From: DASYLJ01 sp964432595 | GTDB lineage: Bacteria; Desulfobacterota; Binatia; DP-6 | Assembly (NCBI GenBank): GCA_964432595.1 | Contig: CAYSOF010000022.1 | Span: 1 to 64,000, forward strand | Length of the DNA stretch: 64,000 nucleotides | Reading direction: 5' to 3' | Part shown: piece by piece, positions 32,661-44,213 of the stretch | Layout: each line of letters begins with the position of its first letter | Position numbering within the stretch: the first letter of the stretch is position 1 | Made by a program: the position numbers and the translations under genes | The notes under the pieces: generated by a model | Databases searched by the model: none | Seen by the model: the letters and a program-made list of their open reading frames with translations, nothing else | Told to the model about the DNA's origin: nothing

Positions 32661-35600
32661 ATGAACGCATCGACGACGACGGTTTGGCTCCTGGGGATAC
32701 TGCTGACGACGACGGCACCCGCGTGGGGCGCGGTCGCCGCGACCTGTCCACACGCCCGGTACCGGGTCGCCGGAGCGCCGATCGGCACGGCGGAGGTGCT
32801 CGAGATGGGCGGGACCGTCGCGCTCGACGGGGCCTGCGAGCCCGTCGCGCCGAAGCGATGGAAGGCGAAGGGCAAGGGCACCGCGGTCGCCGCGCGATGG
32901 AAGGGATGCGCCGGGCTTCGCGGCGCGGTCCGTCTCGAAGGCAAGCTGGTCGACGGCTGCCGCACGTTCCGCGGCACGGTGAAGATCGGCAAGCGGCTGC
33001 GTCGCATCGAGGCCACACGGTCGGAGTGCGGCGACGGCTTCGTCGACGTGCGCGGCGGCGAAGCGTGCGACGGCGACGCCGCATGCGCGCCGACGTGTGT
33101 GCCGGCGGACAGCGCGCTGCGATTCGTCGGCGAGGTCGCCGGCGGCCGCGCGCTCGTCTCCATCGTACGCGATGCGGACGGCATCACCGCCTACACGTGC
33201 GGCCTCGGCGACGAGCTCGCGACGCACACCGGGTGGTTCTTCGGCGACGCGCCGCGGGATCCCGACGCGCTGCCGCCGCTGACGAGCGCCGACGGGCTCG
33301 TCCTGACCGGTCGGATCGAGGACGGCGTCGCACGCGGCACGCTCACGCTGGCCGACGGCCGCGCGCTGCCGTTCGAGGCCACACCCGCCCGCGCCGGCGC
33401 CGGGCTCTACGAGCGCGAGGACGCGCTCGCCCTCACGGGGCTGATCGTCGGCAACGACGGTCGCCTCGCGGGCAATGCGCGGCTCAGGCGGCGCGAGTCC
33501 GCGATCGGCGCGCCGGTGACGGGCTCGGTGCCGGTGAACGTGCCGGCCGGCCCGCCGCCGGCGGGCAGCCCGAGCGTCGTCGTCAGCTTTCCCGTCGGCC
33601 CCGATCTGCGGCGGTTGCCGCTCGAGCCGGTGCTCACGACGCGCAAGACCGTGTCGCAGTCGAGCCCGACGGTGATCTTCCTCGTCCACGGCATGAGCGA
33701 CTCCACCGGCACGCCGGCCGGCATCCCCGAGGACCCGGTGAAGTGCGAAGGCCCGCGCAACACGCCCTTCTACTCGCGCTGCGAGTGGGGCATCGATTTC
33801 ATTCCCGGACTGTTCGGCCTCGACGAGAACAAGACCGGCACGCTGTTCAACCTCGCCGGGCAGGACGTCAGCGGCATGCGGTACATCGACCAACCCGGGA
33901 ATCGGCCGCTGATCGACGAGAACGTCGGCATCACGGCGCGCGACGCGCGCGGCTGCGTCACCGACGCGACCGCCGTCGAGGCGTACGACCCGCGCGCGGC
34001 GTTCCACTTCGTCACGACGGAGCCGCTCGATCCGCGCCGCCCGCCGCGCCTGTCGGCGTTCGTCATCTGGCGCGACAGCACGCGCGGCGTCGTCGAGTCG
34101 GCCCGTCGCGTGACCAACCAGGCGTACGCGGCGCTGCGCTGGTACGAGACGCAGTACAAGAAGACGCCGAAGGTGATCTTCCTGGCACAGAGCTTCGGCG
34201 GGATCGCGACGCGCTTCGTGCTGAGCAACCCGCCGCGCGCGACGTTCGACACGCGTCTGCTGAACGCCGATGGCATCCCGATCTGCGACGAAGAGCGCAC
34301 GAAGATGGACTACCTGCGCGACCGCACCGTCTACGCGCTGACGCTCGCGACCCCGCACGAGGGCAGCTTCATGTCCGAGTGGGGCCAGCCGCCGAAGGAC
34401 TTCATCCGTCGCGCCATCGCGAACCTGGACGGCGCGCTCGGCGCACCGAACCCCCTCGCCGACATGGTGCGCTCGCTCGACGACTCGCTGGCGACGGTGG
34501 TCGGCCAGCCGGCGGGGCTCGTCGACCAGGCGCGCACCGAGCTGCGCCAGCTGGACGCGTTGCTCGACACGCCCGCGCTGCGCGACATGAAGCTCGCCAC
34601 GATGCGCGCGTTCAACCTGGGCCCGCTGTCGCCCGAGCGCGCGCGTCGCACGGCCGGCTCGCCCATCGCCGGTGCGAGCGGAACGCACGTCCCGATCTAT
34701 GCGACGCTCGGCCGCTCGCCCGGCGGCAGCGCGTTCGATTCGCCGAAGGTGCTCGAGGACTTCGCGCAGTACGATGCCGAGCGCCCGAAAGAGAAAGGGT
34801 GGATCGTCGGCACGATGTTCCTCTCCGACCTGATCGTGAAGCAGTTCATCCCGAACGGCTTCGGCCGTGTCGACGTGGCGCCGTATGCGCAACATGCGGC
34901 GATCCTCGACCGGCGCGCGCGCATCTTCGACCTCTCGAGCGCGACCGACGACGTCGAGCAGTTCATCGAGAACGCCGGCGAAGGCGTCGTCGACGAGCTG
35001 TCGGCGTTCTTCACCGGCCGCTTCGGCGACGGCGTCGACGGCGTGCTCCAGTTCCTCGCGGCGCAGCAGCTCGAAGTGAGCATCGTGCCGAATCTGCTCG
35101 TGCCGATTCATCTCGATCGCCGCTGGCGGCTCGCGATGACGGGCGCGATCGACGTGCCGATGCCGGCGTTCCGGTGCGGCGGCCAGACCATTCCGATCGA
35201 CTACGATCAGCTGGTGCGCGCGCTGCTCGAGACGTTCGGCAGCACCGAAGCCGTGCTCGACGCACTGCTCGACGGGAGCCCCGAGGAGATCGTGGCCGCG
35301 GTGCTCGGCTCGGTGGAGGACGGCGCGGAGCTGTTGGGCGGCGTCGTCGGCTGGCTCGTCGACAAGATCGACGAGCTCGGCGAGGCGCCCGAGGGCTGCG
35401 AGCTGCCGCTCGACGTCCTCAACTGGCGGCTCGTGGAGGTGACCGGCTCGGTGCCGGCGCCGGAGTGGACGCCGACGAACACGCCGGTCGCCGACGGCGA
35501 GATGGACACGGACGGGCCGGTGCACTCGGCGTCGGCGCTCGGCTTCACGCTCGGCCGGCGCCCGTTCTTCTTCGAGCACGACCGGCAAGACGCGGTCGTC

Positions 35601-35774
35601 GACGGCAAGCCGGCCTTCGGCTCGTGGTACCGCCTCCACGACAACCCCGTCACCGAGAAGTACAACCACGGCCTGCAGTACCAGAACGACGTCGGCCTGT
35701 GGGTGGCGGAGGACTTCCTGGCCGCGAACGTCGGACCGGTGGCGCAGGAGGACGGCTTCAGCGTGTGGCCGTGA
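32661..35774 (+). CDS. very large secreted alpha/beta-hydrolase-like protein
   Basis: 1037-aa exported protein with an ideal ribosome site (AAAGGAGG) before the ATG and a signal peptide ending near APAWGA. Residues ~25-120 form a lysine-rich beta domain with repeated GT/GxVKI phrases, followed by a cysteine repeat of myxobacterial type (CGDGFVDVRGGEACDGDAAC). A lipase/esterase core starts near residue 335: VIFLVHGMSDSTG gives the oxyanion strand, and KVIFLAQSFGGIATRF gives the nucleophile elbow, with S511 in A-Q-S-F-G rather than G-X-S-X-G. The region 600-1037 is unrecognised and may be a lid or binding module. A lipase or esterase acting on extracellular substrate is likely. A strong terminator follows. 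Confidence 0.75.
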   Translation: MNASTTTVWLLGILLTTTAPAWGAVAATCPHARYRVAGAPIGTAEVLEMGGTVALDGACEPVAPKRWKAKGKGTAVAARWKGCAGLRGAVRLEGKLVDGCRTFRGTVKIGKRLRRIEATRSECGDGFVDVRGGEACDGDAACAPTCVPADSALRFVGEVAGGRALVSIVRDADGITAYTCGLGDELATHTGWFFGDAPRDPDALPPLTSADGLVLTGRIEDGVARGTLTLADGRALPFEATPARAGAGLYEREDALALTGLIVGNDGRLAGNARLRRRESAIGAPVTGSVPVNVPAGPPPAGSPSVVVSFPVGPDLRRLPLEPVLTTRKTVSQSSPTVIFLVHGMSDSTGTPAGIPEDPVKCEGPRNTPFYSRCEWGIDFIPGLFGLDENKTGTLFNLAGQDVSGMRYIDQPGNRPLIDENVGITARDARGCVTDATAVEAYDPRAAFHFVTTEPLDPRRPPRLSAFVIWRDSTRGVVESARRVTNQAYAALRWYETQYKKTPKVIFLAQSFGGIATRFVLSNPPRATFDTRLLNADGIPICDEERTKMDYLRDRTVYALTLATPHEGSFMSEWGQPPKDFIRRAIANLDGALGAPNPLADMVRSLDDSLATVVGQPAGLVDQARTELRQLDALLDTPALRDMKLATMRAFNLGPLSPERARRTAGSPIAGASGTHVPIYATLGRSPGGSAFDSPKVLEDFAQYDAERPKEKGWIVGTMFLSDLIVKQFIPNGFGRVDVAPYAQHAAILDRRARIFDLSSATDDVEQFIENAGEGVVDELSAFFTGRFGDGVDGVLQFLAAQQLEVSIVPNLLVPIHLDRRWRLAMTGAIDVPMPAFRCGGQTIPIDYDQLVRALLETFGSTEAVLDALLDGSPEEIVAAVLGSVEDGAELLGGVVGWLVDKIDELGEAPEGCELPLDVLNWRLVEVTGSVPAPEWTPTNTPVADGEMDTDGPVHSASALGFTLGRRPFFFEHDRQDAVVDGKPAFGSWYRLHDNPVTEKYNHGLQYQNDVGLWVAEDFLAANVGPVAQEDGFSVWP

Positions 35775-35781
35775 TTCCACG

Positions 35782-35818
35782 GCGTCGGTGCCGGCGGTCG
35801 AATCGCCGGCACCGGCGC
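35782..35818. terminator. strong terminator between convergent genes
   Basis: Arms 35782-35796 and 35804-35818 pair over 15 bp with one G-U pair (core CGGTGCCGGCG/CGCCGGCACCG) around a 7-nt loop GTCGAAT. It begins 8 nt after the stop of the hydrolase gene and is followed by CTGCTTTCG. It lies about 80 nt before the stop of the convergent DUF3616 gene. Confidence 0.78.
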
Positions 35819-35898
35819 TGCTTTCGACTCGGGGTCGCACGACGTGACCTGCGAGGTCGACGTGAAGGATGCGCGCGACGCCGGGTCGCGCTTCCGAG

Positions 35899-36930
35899 TC
35901 AGCGCCGCAGGTCGACGAGCCCCTGCCGCGAGTCTTCCTCGCAGCGATGCGGCTCGTCCTTCGACCAGTCGCCGTCCGCGTCCTTGCCGTCGAGCAGCAC
36001 GATCGCGCGCCGGTGCGCCGCATCGATCGCCAGGCCCTCCGCGTTGCCGGCGATCTCGGCGATCTTCTCCACGGCGTCGATGCGGGCGCCGTGACGGATC
36101 GCCGACTCGCGGACGCGCCACACGTGGCCGTCGCCGCGATCGGAGACCGGGCCCGCCAGACCGTAGACCGAGCCGCCACTGGTCGTCAGCTCGCGGACGC
36201 CGAGCCCGCCGAGATCGACGATCACGACACCGTCGAACGTCAGACCGTCCGGCGACGGCTTCAGGCTCGCGATGCGCAGCAGCATCGCGCGGCCGTCGGC
36301 GAGCGGCGCACGAAGGCCGAGCCACACGCGCTCGACGCCGTCCTCGCGGATCGTCACGGCACCCTCGACGTTGAACGTCGACGCGCAGCGCTCCCGCGCC
36401 GACTCGTCGGCCTGCGGCTCCTCGCCGGCACGCGCTTCCGCGAAGGCGATCGCTCCGCAGGCGACGTCGCGCAGCGCGCGGCCCTCCTCGGTGTCGTCCG
36501 CCCCCGTCAGCCGGATCAGCCGCGTCGTGCACTCCCGGATTTTGTCTCGCCACGCTTCGGGGCCCATCTCGGCGACGGTCGTCGTCGCCGTGATCCCGCG
36601 CAGCCGCGCCATGCGGAGGCGCGCCGTGCTGCGCTCGCAGTTCTTCCTGCGGCTGTGCGATCCGACGACGATCGTGTCGTCGCCGACCATGGCGAGAGCC
36701 TCGATGTCGCCCACCGTCTCGTCCATCGGCAGACGCCAGGGCGTCGCGCGCTCGAGCAGGCCGGCGTCGTTCACCGCATAGAGGTACAGCGCCTCGTCGT
36801 CCTCGTTGTCGCCGACGAGCACGCACGACGGCGTCCCGTCGGGGCAGGGATACCACTGGAGCGCCGACGCCTCGCAGACGCCCGGCAGGACGGGACGATC
36901 AGCGGCGCGGGCGACGTGCACTGTCGCCAC
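35899..36930 (-). CDS. exported DUF3616-like protein
   Basis: 343 aa from the GTG at 36930. The sequence has a beta-propeller-like pattern with SALQWYPCPDGTPSCVLVGD, NVEGAVTIREDGVERVWLGL, GLRAPLADGRAMLLRI and IAGNAEGLAIDAAHRRAIVL, which fits DUF3616, a family of unknown function. The GTG start gives only the tail of a signal peptide. The in-frame codons upstream encode the missing front (SFETAAIALLVVATVHVARA) back to a TAG, but contain no ATG, GTG or TTG; the only candidate is a CTG at about 36976. The start codon may therefore be unusual or lost. Confidence 0.65.
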   Translation of the reverse strand: MATVHVARAADRPVLPGVCEASALQWYPCPDGTPSCVLVGDNEDDEALYLYAVNDAGLLERATPWRLPMDETVGDIEALAMVGDDTIVVGSHSRRKNCERSTARLRMARLRGITATTTVAEMGPEAWRDKIRECTTRLIRLTGADDTEEGRALRDVACGAIAFAEARAGEEPQADESARERCASTFNVEGAVTIREDGVERVWLGLRAPLADGRAMLLRIASLKPSPDGLTFDGVVIVDLGGLGVRELTTSGGSVYGLAGPVSDRGDGHVWRVRESAIRHGARIDAVEKIAEIAGNAEGLAIDAAHRRAIVLLDGKDADGDWSKDEPHRCEEDSRQGLVDLRR

Positions 36931-37024
36931 GACGAGCAGCGCGATGGCCGCCGTTTCGAAAGACCGGAAGCTGGGCAGAGCGACGCCGGGCTAGCACGGC
37001 GTCCGTCATCCGCACAACGTGCGG

Positions 37025-37399
37025 TCACGTCCGGTAGCGCGCGTCCTCGGGCAGGCCGACCTCGAGCGGCCGCACCTCGATCGTACCGAAGCGTGCCGAC
37101 GGCCAGCGGCCGGCGATCTGGATCGCCTCGTTCAGGTCGCGCGCCTCGATCAGGAAGTAGCCCCCGAGCTGCTCCTTGGTCTCGGCGAACGGGCCGTCGA
37201 CCGTCGTCAGACGATCGTTCCGCACGCGCACGGTGACTGCCGTCCGTGCGCTCTGCAGGGGTTCCGTCGCGATCAGCGTGCCGTCGCGGCGTAGTGTGTC
37301 GACGTAGTCGATCGTCTCGCGCCGGAGATCCGTCCATTCGGCGCGCGACAGGGCGTTCAGCGTGGCTTCGTCCTCGTAGGCCAAACAAAGGTACTTCAT
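37025..37399 (-). CDS. YCII-related domain protein
   Basis: 124-aa protein of the YCII/DGPF superfamily, with the start MKYLCLAYEDE and the signature GPFAETKEQLGGYFLIEARD. AAGGAG is suitably spaced before the ATG at 37399. Such proteins are dimeric alpha-beta barrels, often encoded beside an ECF sigma factor of the SigJ type, but no sigma factor is present here. The function is unknown. It is divergent from the DUF2236 gene across 93 bp. Confidence 0.88.
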   Translation of the reverse strand: MKYLCLAYEDEATLNALSRAEWTDLRRETIDYVDTLRRDGTLIATEPLQSARTAVTVRVRNDRLTTVDGPFAETKEQLGGYFLIEARDLNEAIQIAGRWPSARFGTIEVRPLEVGLPEDARYRT

Positions 37400-37492
37400 C
37401 GGTCGATTCTCCTTCCCGAACGGGTCGTCCGGCGCCCGCGAAAATCGACGCGGGGCTGGAACCCTGGACCGTAACGAGACTAGAGTCGAGGC

Positions 37493-38392
37493 ATGCTGGA
37501 CCTGAAGGCCACCATCGTCGCGCAGATCGAGGCGGGGGGCGGCCGCCACGACGAGCCCGCCTTCTACGACGGCGACCCGGGCGACCCCGGCCTCGCGGGC
37601 GGTCCCGGGTCGATCTCCTGGGAGATCAACGGCGACCTGGCGAGCCTCGTCGTCGGCGGCACCGGCGCGATCATCATGGAGGTCCTGCACCCGTCGGTGA
37701 TGGCCGGCGTCTTCACGCAGTCGACGTACCGCACCGAGCCGCTGCGCCGCGCGCGGAACACGCTCGGCTACGTCCTGCGCACGACGTTCGGCAGCACGCC
37801 CGCGGCGACGCGGGTGATCGAGGCGGTGAAGAACGTCCATCGCCGCATCGGCGGCACGCGCGCCGACGGCATCGCGTACCAGGCGCTCGATCCCGAGCTG
37901 ATCGGCTGGGTCCACACCTGCATCCCGTGGGCCGTCATGCGCGCCTACGAGACGTACAACCGTCCGCTCAGCGTCGAGGAGAAGGATCGCTACCTGCGCG
38001 AGCAGGCGGTGATCGGCCGCATGGGCGGAGCCGACTGGGTGCCCGAGACGGTGCGCGAGCTCGACGACTACGTCGAGCGGATGCGTCCCAAGATGGCGAT
38101 GAACGATCAGACCGTCGAGTTCATCGGCTTCCTCGCCGGCCGCGTCGGCGAGCAGAACGTCAGCGCGAAGGAGCGCTACGACCGCTGGGTCGGCATCCGC
38201 GCGTCCATGGCGCTCATGCCCGAGTGGGCGCGGCGGATGACGGGCACCTGGCACCCCGACGTCGTCAACCGCGCGTTCTTCGCGCCGAGCGACTGGCTGA
38301 AGGCGACGGTCGTGCGCTGGGCGTATCCGGACCTGCCGTGCAAGGCGATGGCGCTCGCCCGCGCGCAGGGCCGCGCACCCGTCGCGGCTTGA
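37493..38392 (+). CDS. DUF2236 (MpaB/latex-clearing-like oxygenase family) protein
   Basis: 299-aa protein of the DUF2236 family, which includes heme-dependent latex-clearing oxygenases and MpaB. Family features: SISWEINGDLASLVVGGTGA, VLHPSVMAGVFTQSTYRTEP, conserved H116 (NVHRRIGG) and H141 (GWVHTCIPWAVM), and YLREQAVIG. The basic pair RR near 117-118 and these histidines may place the heme, but the exact ligand cannot be proved from the sequence. Its stop overlaps the TTG start of the downstream EamA transporter (TTGA), so the two are coupled. Confidence 0.85.
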   Translation: MLDLKATIVAQIEAGGGRHDEPAFYDGDPGDPGLAGGPGSISWEINGDLASLVVGGTGAIIMEVLHPSVMAGVFTQSTYRTEPLRRARNTLGYVLRTTFGSTPAATRVIEAVKNVHRRIGGTRADGIAYQALDPELIGWVHTCIPWAVMRAYETYNRPLSVEEKDRYLREQAVIGRMGGADWVPETVRELDDYVERMRPKMAMNDQTVEFIGFLAGRVGEQNVSAKERYDRWVGIRASMALMPEWARRMTGTWHPDVVNRAFFAPSDWLKATVVRWAYPDLPCKAMALARAQGRAPVAA

Positions 38393-39270
38393 CCGGCAAG
38401 CGGCTCGCACGCCTGGCGGCGCTCGCCGCCGTCGTCGTCTGGGGTCTGTCGTTCGTGGCGACCAAGGCGGCGCTGGCGGAGATGTCGCCCGTGTCGCTCA
38501 TCGTCGCGCGGTTCGCGCTCGGCGTCGCCACGCTGGTCGCGATCATCGGCGTCCGGCGCCAGCCGTTGCTGCCGCCCGCGGACGTGCTGCCCGCGCTGGC
38601 CGCCATCGCGTTCGTCGGCCTGTTTCTCCACCAGATGCTGCAGGTGCACGGGCTCGGCCACACGACCGCCACGCGCACGGGCTGGCTGATCGGCGTCATC
38701 CCGATCTGGACGGCGCTGCTCTCGGCGGTGATGCTCGGCGAGCGCTTCGGACCGCAGAAGATCGGCGGGCTCGCGCTCGGCACGCTCGGCGTGATCGTGC
38801 TCGTCACCCGCGGCGACGTCGCCGGCGTGTCGCTCGACGGCGGCACGCTGTGGGGCGATCTGCTCGTCCTCGGCAGCACCGTCACGTGGGCCGTCTACAC
38901 GGTCACCGGGCGCGCCGTGCTCGCCCGGCTGGGCAGCGCGCGCACGACGGCAGCGGTGATGACGATCGGCCTGCTGATGTTCCTGCCGTGGTTCGTCGCG
39001 ACCGGCGCCTGGCGGCAGTGGGCGGCCCTCTCGCCGACGGGCGTCGCCTGCGTGCTGTTCCTCGGCGTCGTGTGCTCGGGCCTCGGCTATCTGTGCTGGT
39101 ACACCGCGCTCGAGGGCCTCGAAGCGTCGCAGGTCGCGGCGTTCCTCTACCTCGAGCCGCTCGTCACGTTCGTGTCGGCGATGGTGCTGCTCGGCGAGAC
39201 GGTGCACTGGACGACCGTCGCCGGCGGCGTGCTCGTGCTGGCGGGCGTCGCGGCGGTCGAGCGCGCCTGA
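38389..39270 (+). CDS. EamA/DMT family transporter
   Basis: 293-aa inner-membrane carrier of the drug/metabolite transporter superfamily, with two EamA repeats of five helices each. Motifs: AVVVWGLSFVATKAALAEMS at the start, PIWTALLSAVMLGERFGPQK closing repeat 1, and YLEPLVTFVSAMVLLGETV closing repeat 2. The start is a TTG at 38389 overlapping the previous stop (TTGA); no ATG or GTG is available before conserved sequence. It ends directly against the stop of the convergent thiolase gene with no intervening base. Confidence 0.9.
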   Translation: MTGKRLARLAALAAVVVWGLSFVATKAALAEMSPVSLIVARFALGVATLVAIIGVRRQPLLPPADVLPALAAIAFVGLFLHQMLQVHGLGHTTATRTGWLIGVIPIWTALLSAVMLGERFGPQKIGGLALGTLGVIVLVTRGDVAGVSLDGGTLWGDLLVLGSTVTWAVYTVTGRAVLARLGSARTTAAVMTIGLLMFLPWFVATGAWRQWAALSPTGVACVLFLGVVCSGLGYLCWYTALEGLEASQVAAFLYLEPLVTFVSAMVLLGETVHWTTVAGGVLVLAGVAAVERA

Positions 39271-40416
39271 CTACGCGTTCCCGAGCACGACGACGCACGC
39301 GACGGCGCCCGGCCCGCCGACGTTGTGCGCCAGCCCGAGCTGCGCGTCCTTCACCTGCCGCGCGCCGGCCTCTTCCCGCAGCTGCGTGACGCATTCGTAG
39401 ATCATGCGGACGCCGCTCGCGCCGATCGGGTGGCCGAACGACTTGAGGCCGCCGCTCGGGTTGATCGGGATGTCGCCCTCGATCGCCGTGCGGCCCTCCA
39501 TCGCGAGGTGGCCGCCCTCGCCCTTCTTGCAGAAGCCGAGGTCCTCGGTGTTCGAGATCTCGGTCCACGTGAAGCAGTCGTGCACCTCGGCGAAGTCGAT
39601 GTCCTGCGCGGTGACACCGGCCATCGCGTAGGCCTGCGCTGCGGCCTTCACCGTCGAGCGGAACCCGAGATAGTCGAACGTCGGGTCGAAGTACGGGCGC
39701 CCCGTCTCGACCGCGAGCGCCGCGCCCTTCACCTTGATCGGCGGCTTCTTGTACGCAGGCGCGAGGTCGGCGCGGCAGACGATCGCCGCGGCGGCGCCGT
39801 CGGTCGTCGGGCAGCAGTCGAAGAGACCGAACGGCGACGCGATGATCGGCGCCTTCAGCACCTGCTCGACGGTGATCTCGGAGCGCAGGTGCGCCTTGTC
39901 GTTCTTCGCGCCGTTGCGATGGTTCTTCACGGCGACGGCGGCGAGCGTCTCGCGGCCCAGGCCGAACGTGTGCATGTAGCGGTTCGCCGCCAGCGCGAAG
40001 AGGCCCGGCGCGGTGTTGCCGCGCGCGAGGAGCGGATGGCCGAGGCGCGGGAGGCCGCGGCCGCCGCGGTCCTTGAGCTTCTCGGCGCCGAGCACGAGGA
40101 CGACGTCGTACACTCCGGACGCGACCGCGAGGCACGCGTTGCGGAAGGCGTCGGTCCCCGTGGCGCAGTAGTTCTCGACCCGCGTGATCGGGCGGCCGTA
40201 CAGGCGGAGCGCGTCGGCCAGCGACGTCGCCGATTTCCCGCCGCCGGGGCCCGGGAGGTACGTGCCGAGGTACGCGGCCTGGATGTCCGCCGGGTCGATC
40301 CCCGCATCGTCGTAGGCGGCGAAGGCCGCGTCGCAGATGAGCTCTTCGTAGCCGCGCTCGTAGCGCTCGCCGAACTTGGTGCACCCGACGCCGATGACGG
40401 CGACCTTGTCCTTCAT
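39271..40416 (-). CDS. thiolase, SCP2-type acetyl-CoA acetyltransferase family
   Basis: 381-aa thiolase-like enzyme. Signatures: MKDKVAVIGVGCTKFGERYE, active Cys84 in VENYCATGTDAF, HDCFTWTEISNTEDL and PSGGLKSFGHPIGASG with the catalytic His. These belong to the lipid-transfer-protein/SCP2-type thiolases that often pair with DUF35 (OB-fold) proteins. AAGGACC lies before the ATG. The HMGCS-DUF35 fusion gene lies 2.3 kb upstream on the same strand, separated by the oppositely oriented receiver-ATPase gene. It may cleave or condense a beta-ketoacyl-CoA; the substrate is unknown. Confidence 0.9.
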   Translation of the reverse strand: MKDKVAVIGVGCTKFGERYERGYEELICDAAFAAYDDAGIDPADIQAAYLGTYLPGPGGGKSATSLADALRLYGRPITRVENYCATGTDAFRNACLAVASGVYDVVLVLGAEKLKDRGGRGLPRLGHPLLARGNTAPGLFALAANRYMHTFGLGRETLAAVAVKNHRNGAKNDKAHLRSEITVEQVLKAPIIASPFGLFDCCPTTDGAAAAIVCRADLAPAYKKPPIKVKGAALAVETGRPYFDPTFDYLGFRSTVKAAAQAYAMAGVTAQDIDFAEVHDCFTWTEISNTEDLGFCKKGEGGHLAMEGRTAIEGDIPINPSGGLKSFGHPIGASGVRMIYECVTQLREEAGARQVKDAQLGLAHNVGGPGAVACVVVLGNA

Positions 40417-40498
40417 GAGGGGTCCTTTATGGCCCGTCCGGGAGGGCCCCAGTCAAGCCATTCAAGCTCCGCCATGCGCGTGCCGATAGTGGCTCGGG

Positions 40499-42700
<2,202 letters not shown>

Positions 42701-42707
42701 TCCCGGT

Positions 42708-44117
42708 CTAGGCGGGCCGGACCTTCCAGAAGTAGTTGCGGTTCCCGGCCGCCTCGTGCAGCCGGCGGAACGTCAGGCGTACGCGCTTGTCGACGGCGAT
42801 GTCGCCCTCGACGCAATCCGTCCCCTGCAGGTAGACGCGGCCGCCGCCGTCCAGGTCGACGATCACCATGGGCATCGGGTGCTCTGGCACCTGCGCCAGG
42901 TTGTCGATCGTGAACGTGAACACCGTACCGGTGCGCGCGAGCTTGTGGTCGGTCATCTCGTCGCGCGCCTGGCAGGCCTGACAGACGCGCGCCTGCGGGT
43001 ACTGCACGAGCCCGCACTTCGCGCAGCGGCTGCCGTACAGGCGGACGTCCTGCTTGAGCTCCTTCCACTCGATGTACGTCGGCACCGCCTCGCCCCCGAC
43101 GTCGTTCGGCAGCACGTTGCGCGCGCGCAGGTAGCGTTCGTACGACGCCACGGGCGTCCCGCCGGCCAGCGCGTCGGCGATCGGCCGCGGGCGCGCCGAC
43201 GCGATCGCGTCGGTGACGCGGAACACCAGCGCGTCGGCCCCTTCGCCGTACGCCGCGACCGCGATGAAGTCGCCGGGCGACGCCGTCTCGAGCGCCTTCG
43301 CCAGCAGCACCAGCGGCTCGGCCGTGCCGAGCATGCCCGCCTCGGCCGCGAGCGCCGGCTCGAGCTGCTTCGCGGGATCGCAGCCGACCCGCTTCGCCGC
43401 GTCGGCCGCGCTGCGCGCGTCGGGCGCCGCGATCACGATCTTGGCCAGCTTGCCCGCCGGCAGCTCGGCCTTCCGCAGCGCGGCGCCGAGCGCGTCGGGC
43501 ACGTCGTGCGCGACGCCGTACTGATTGCCGAAGCGCGCGTCGGCCACCTGCACGTAGCGCTGCTCGTCGGTGCGCCAGAAGTAGGTGAACTCTTCCGCCA
43601 CCGACGCGACGCTCACGAGCTCCGCGATCACGCCGTCGCGGCCGACGGCCACGGCGGCGCCGGCGTCGCCGAGCTGCCCCTCGAGGTCCGAGCCGGGCTC
43701 GGGGACGCGCACGTCGGCAGCGGCGACGATCGCGTGAGTCAGCGAGCCGGCGGCCACGCCGTCGAGCGCGGCGCGCAGCGCGGTGAGACCCGCCCGCAGC
43801 GAGCCGCCGAAATCGGCCACCGCCGATGCGCGCGGCAGGTCGAGGGCCGTCGCCACCATGCTCGCGATCTGCTTCTCGAGGTACGGCGCGCTCGTGCTCG
43901 CGAAATAGAGCGCATCGAACCCCGCCGGGTCGGCGTCGCCGAGGCACGCCTGCGCCGCGTCGACGGCCAGCGTGAGCGCGTCCTCGTCGACCGCGGCGAC
44001 CGTGCGCGCGCCGGGCGCGGCCCGCCCGCCCCAGGCCTTCGCCAACAAGGCGCGATCGAGGCGACGACGCGGAAAGTAGGTGCCGAGACGAGTGATGCCG
44101 ACCGTCGGACGATTCAT
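42708..44117 (-). CDS. HMG-CoA synthase-like/DUF35 zinc-ribbon OB-fold fusion protein
   Basis: 469-aa fusion. Residues 1-~330 follow the hydroxymethylglutaryl-CoA synthase/KAS III-like thiolase fold (VGITRLGTYFPRRRLDRALL; ALYFASTSAPYLEKQIASMV; LGDAGAAVAVG). Where HMG-CoA synthase has the nucleophile in ACYGG, this protein has ADFGG (D102), so the acyl-enzyme Cys is missing at the expected place. Residues ~355-469 are DUF35: a zinc ribbon with C365, C368, C379 and C382 and an OB fold starting RTGTVFTFTIDNL. In archaea, HMGCS, thiolase and DUF35 proteins form a channelling complex. Here two of the three are fused and a thiolase is encoded nearby. Confidence 0.82.
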   Translation of the reverse strand: MNRPTVGITRLGTYFPRRRLDRALLAKAWGGRAAPGARTVAAVDEDALTLAVDAAQACLGDADPAGFDALYFASTSAPYLEKQIASMVATALDLPRASAVADFGGSLRAGLTALRAALDGVAAGSLTHAIVAAADVRVPEPGSDLEGQLGDAGAAVAVGRDGVIAELVSVASVAEEFTYFWRTDEQRYVQVADARFGNQYGVAHDVPDALGAALRKAELPAGKLAKIVIAAPDARSAADAAKRVGCDPAKQLEPALAAEAGMLGTAEPLVLLAKALETASPGDFIAVAAYGEGADALVFRVTDAIASARPRPIADALAGGTPVASYERYLRARNVLPNDVGGEAVPTYIEWKELKQDVRLYGSRCAKCGLVQYPQARVCQACQARDEMTDHKLARTGTVFTFTIDNLAQVPEHPMPMVIVDLDGGGRVYLQGTDCVEGDIAVDKRVRLTFRRLHEAAGNRNYFWKVRPA

Positions 44118-44213
44118 CGGGCGGGGACCTTAGTACAGGTCCGGTCCTGCCCGCCAACCGTGACGATTTCGGGCGTCGCGCGCCCCCGCCTCGCATGGTA
44201 GACGCGAGAGTCC

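Noticed and set aside
31950..36179. 1409-codon minus-strand open frame
   Set aside because: Arg/Ala/His-rich shadow of the TetR and hydrolase genes; no domain, signal or conserved motif, and the sense-strand genes have clear families and ribosome sites.
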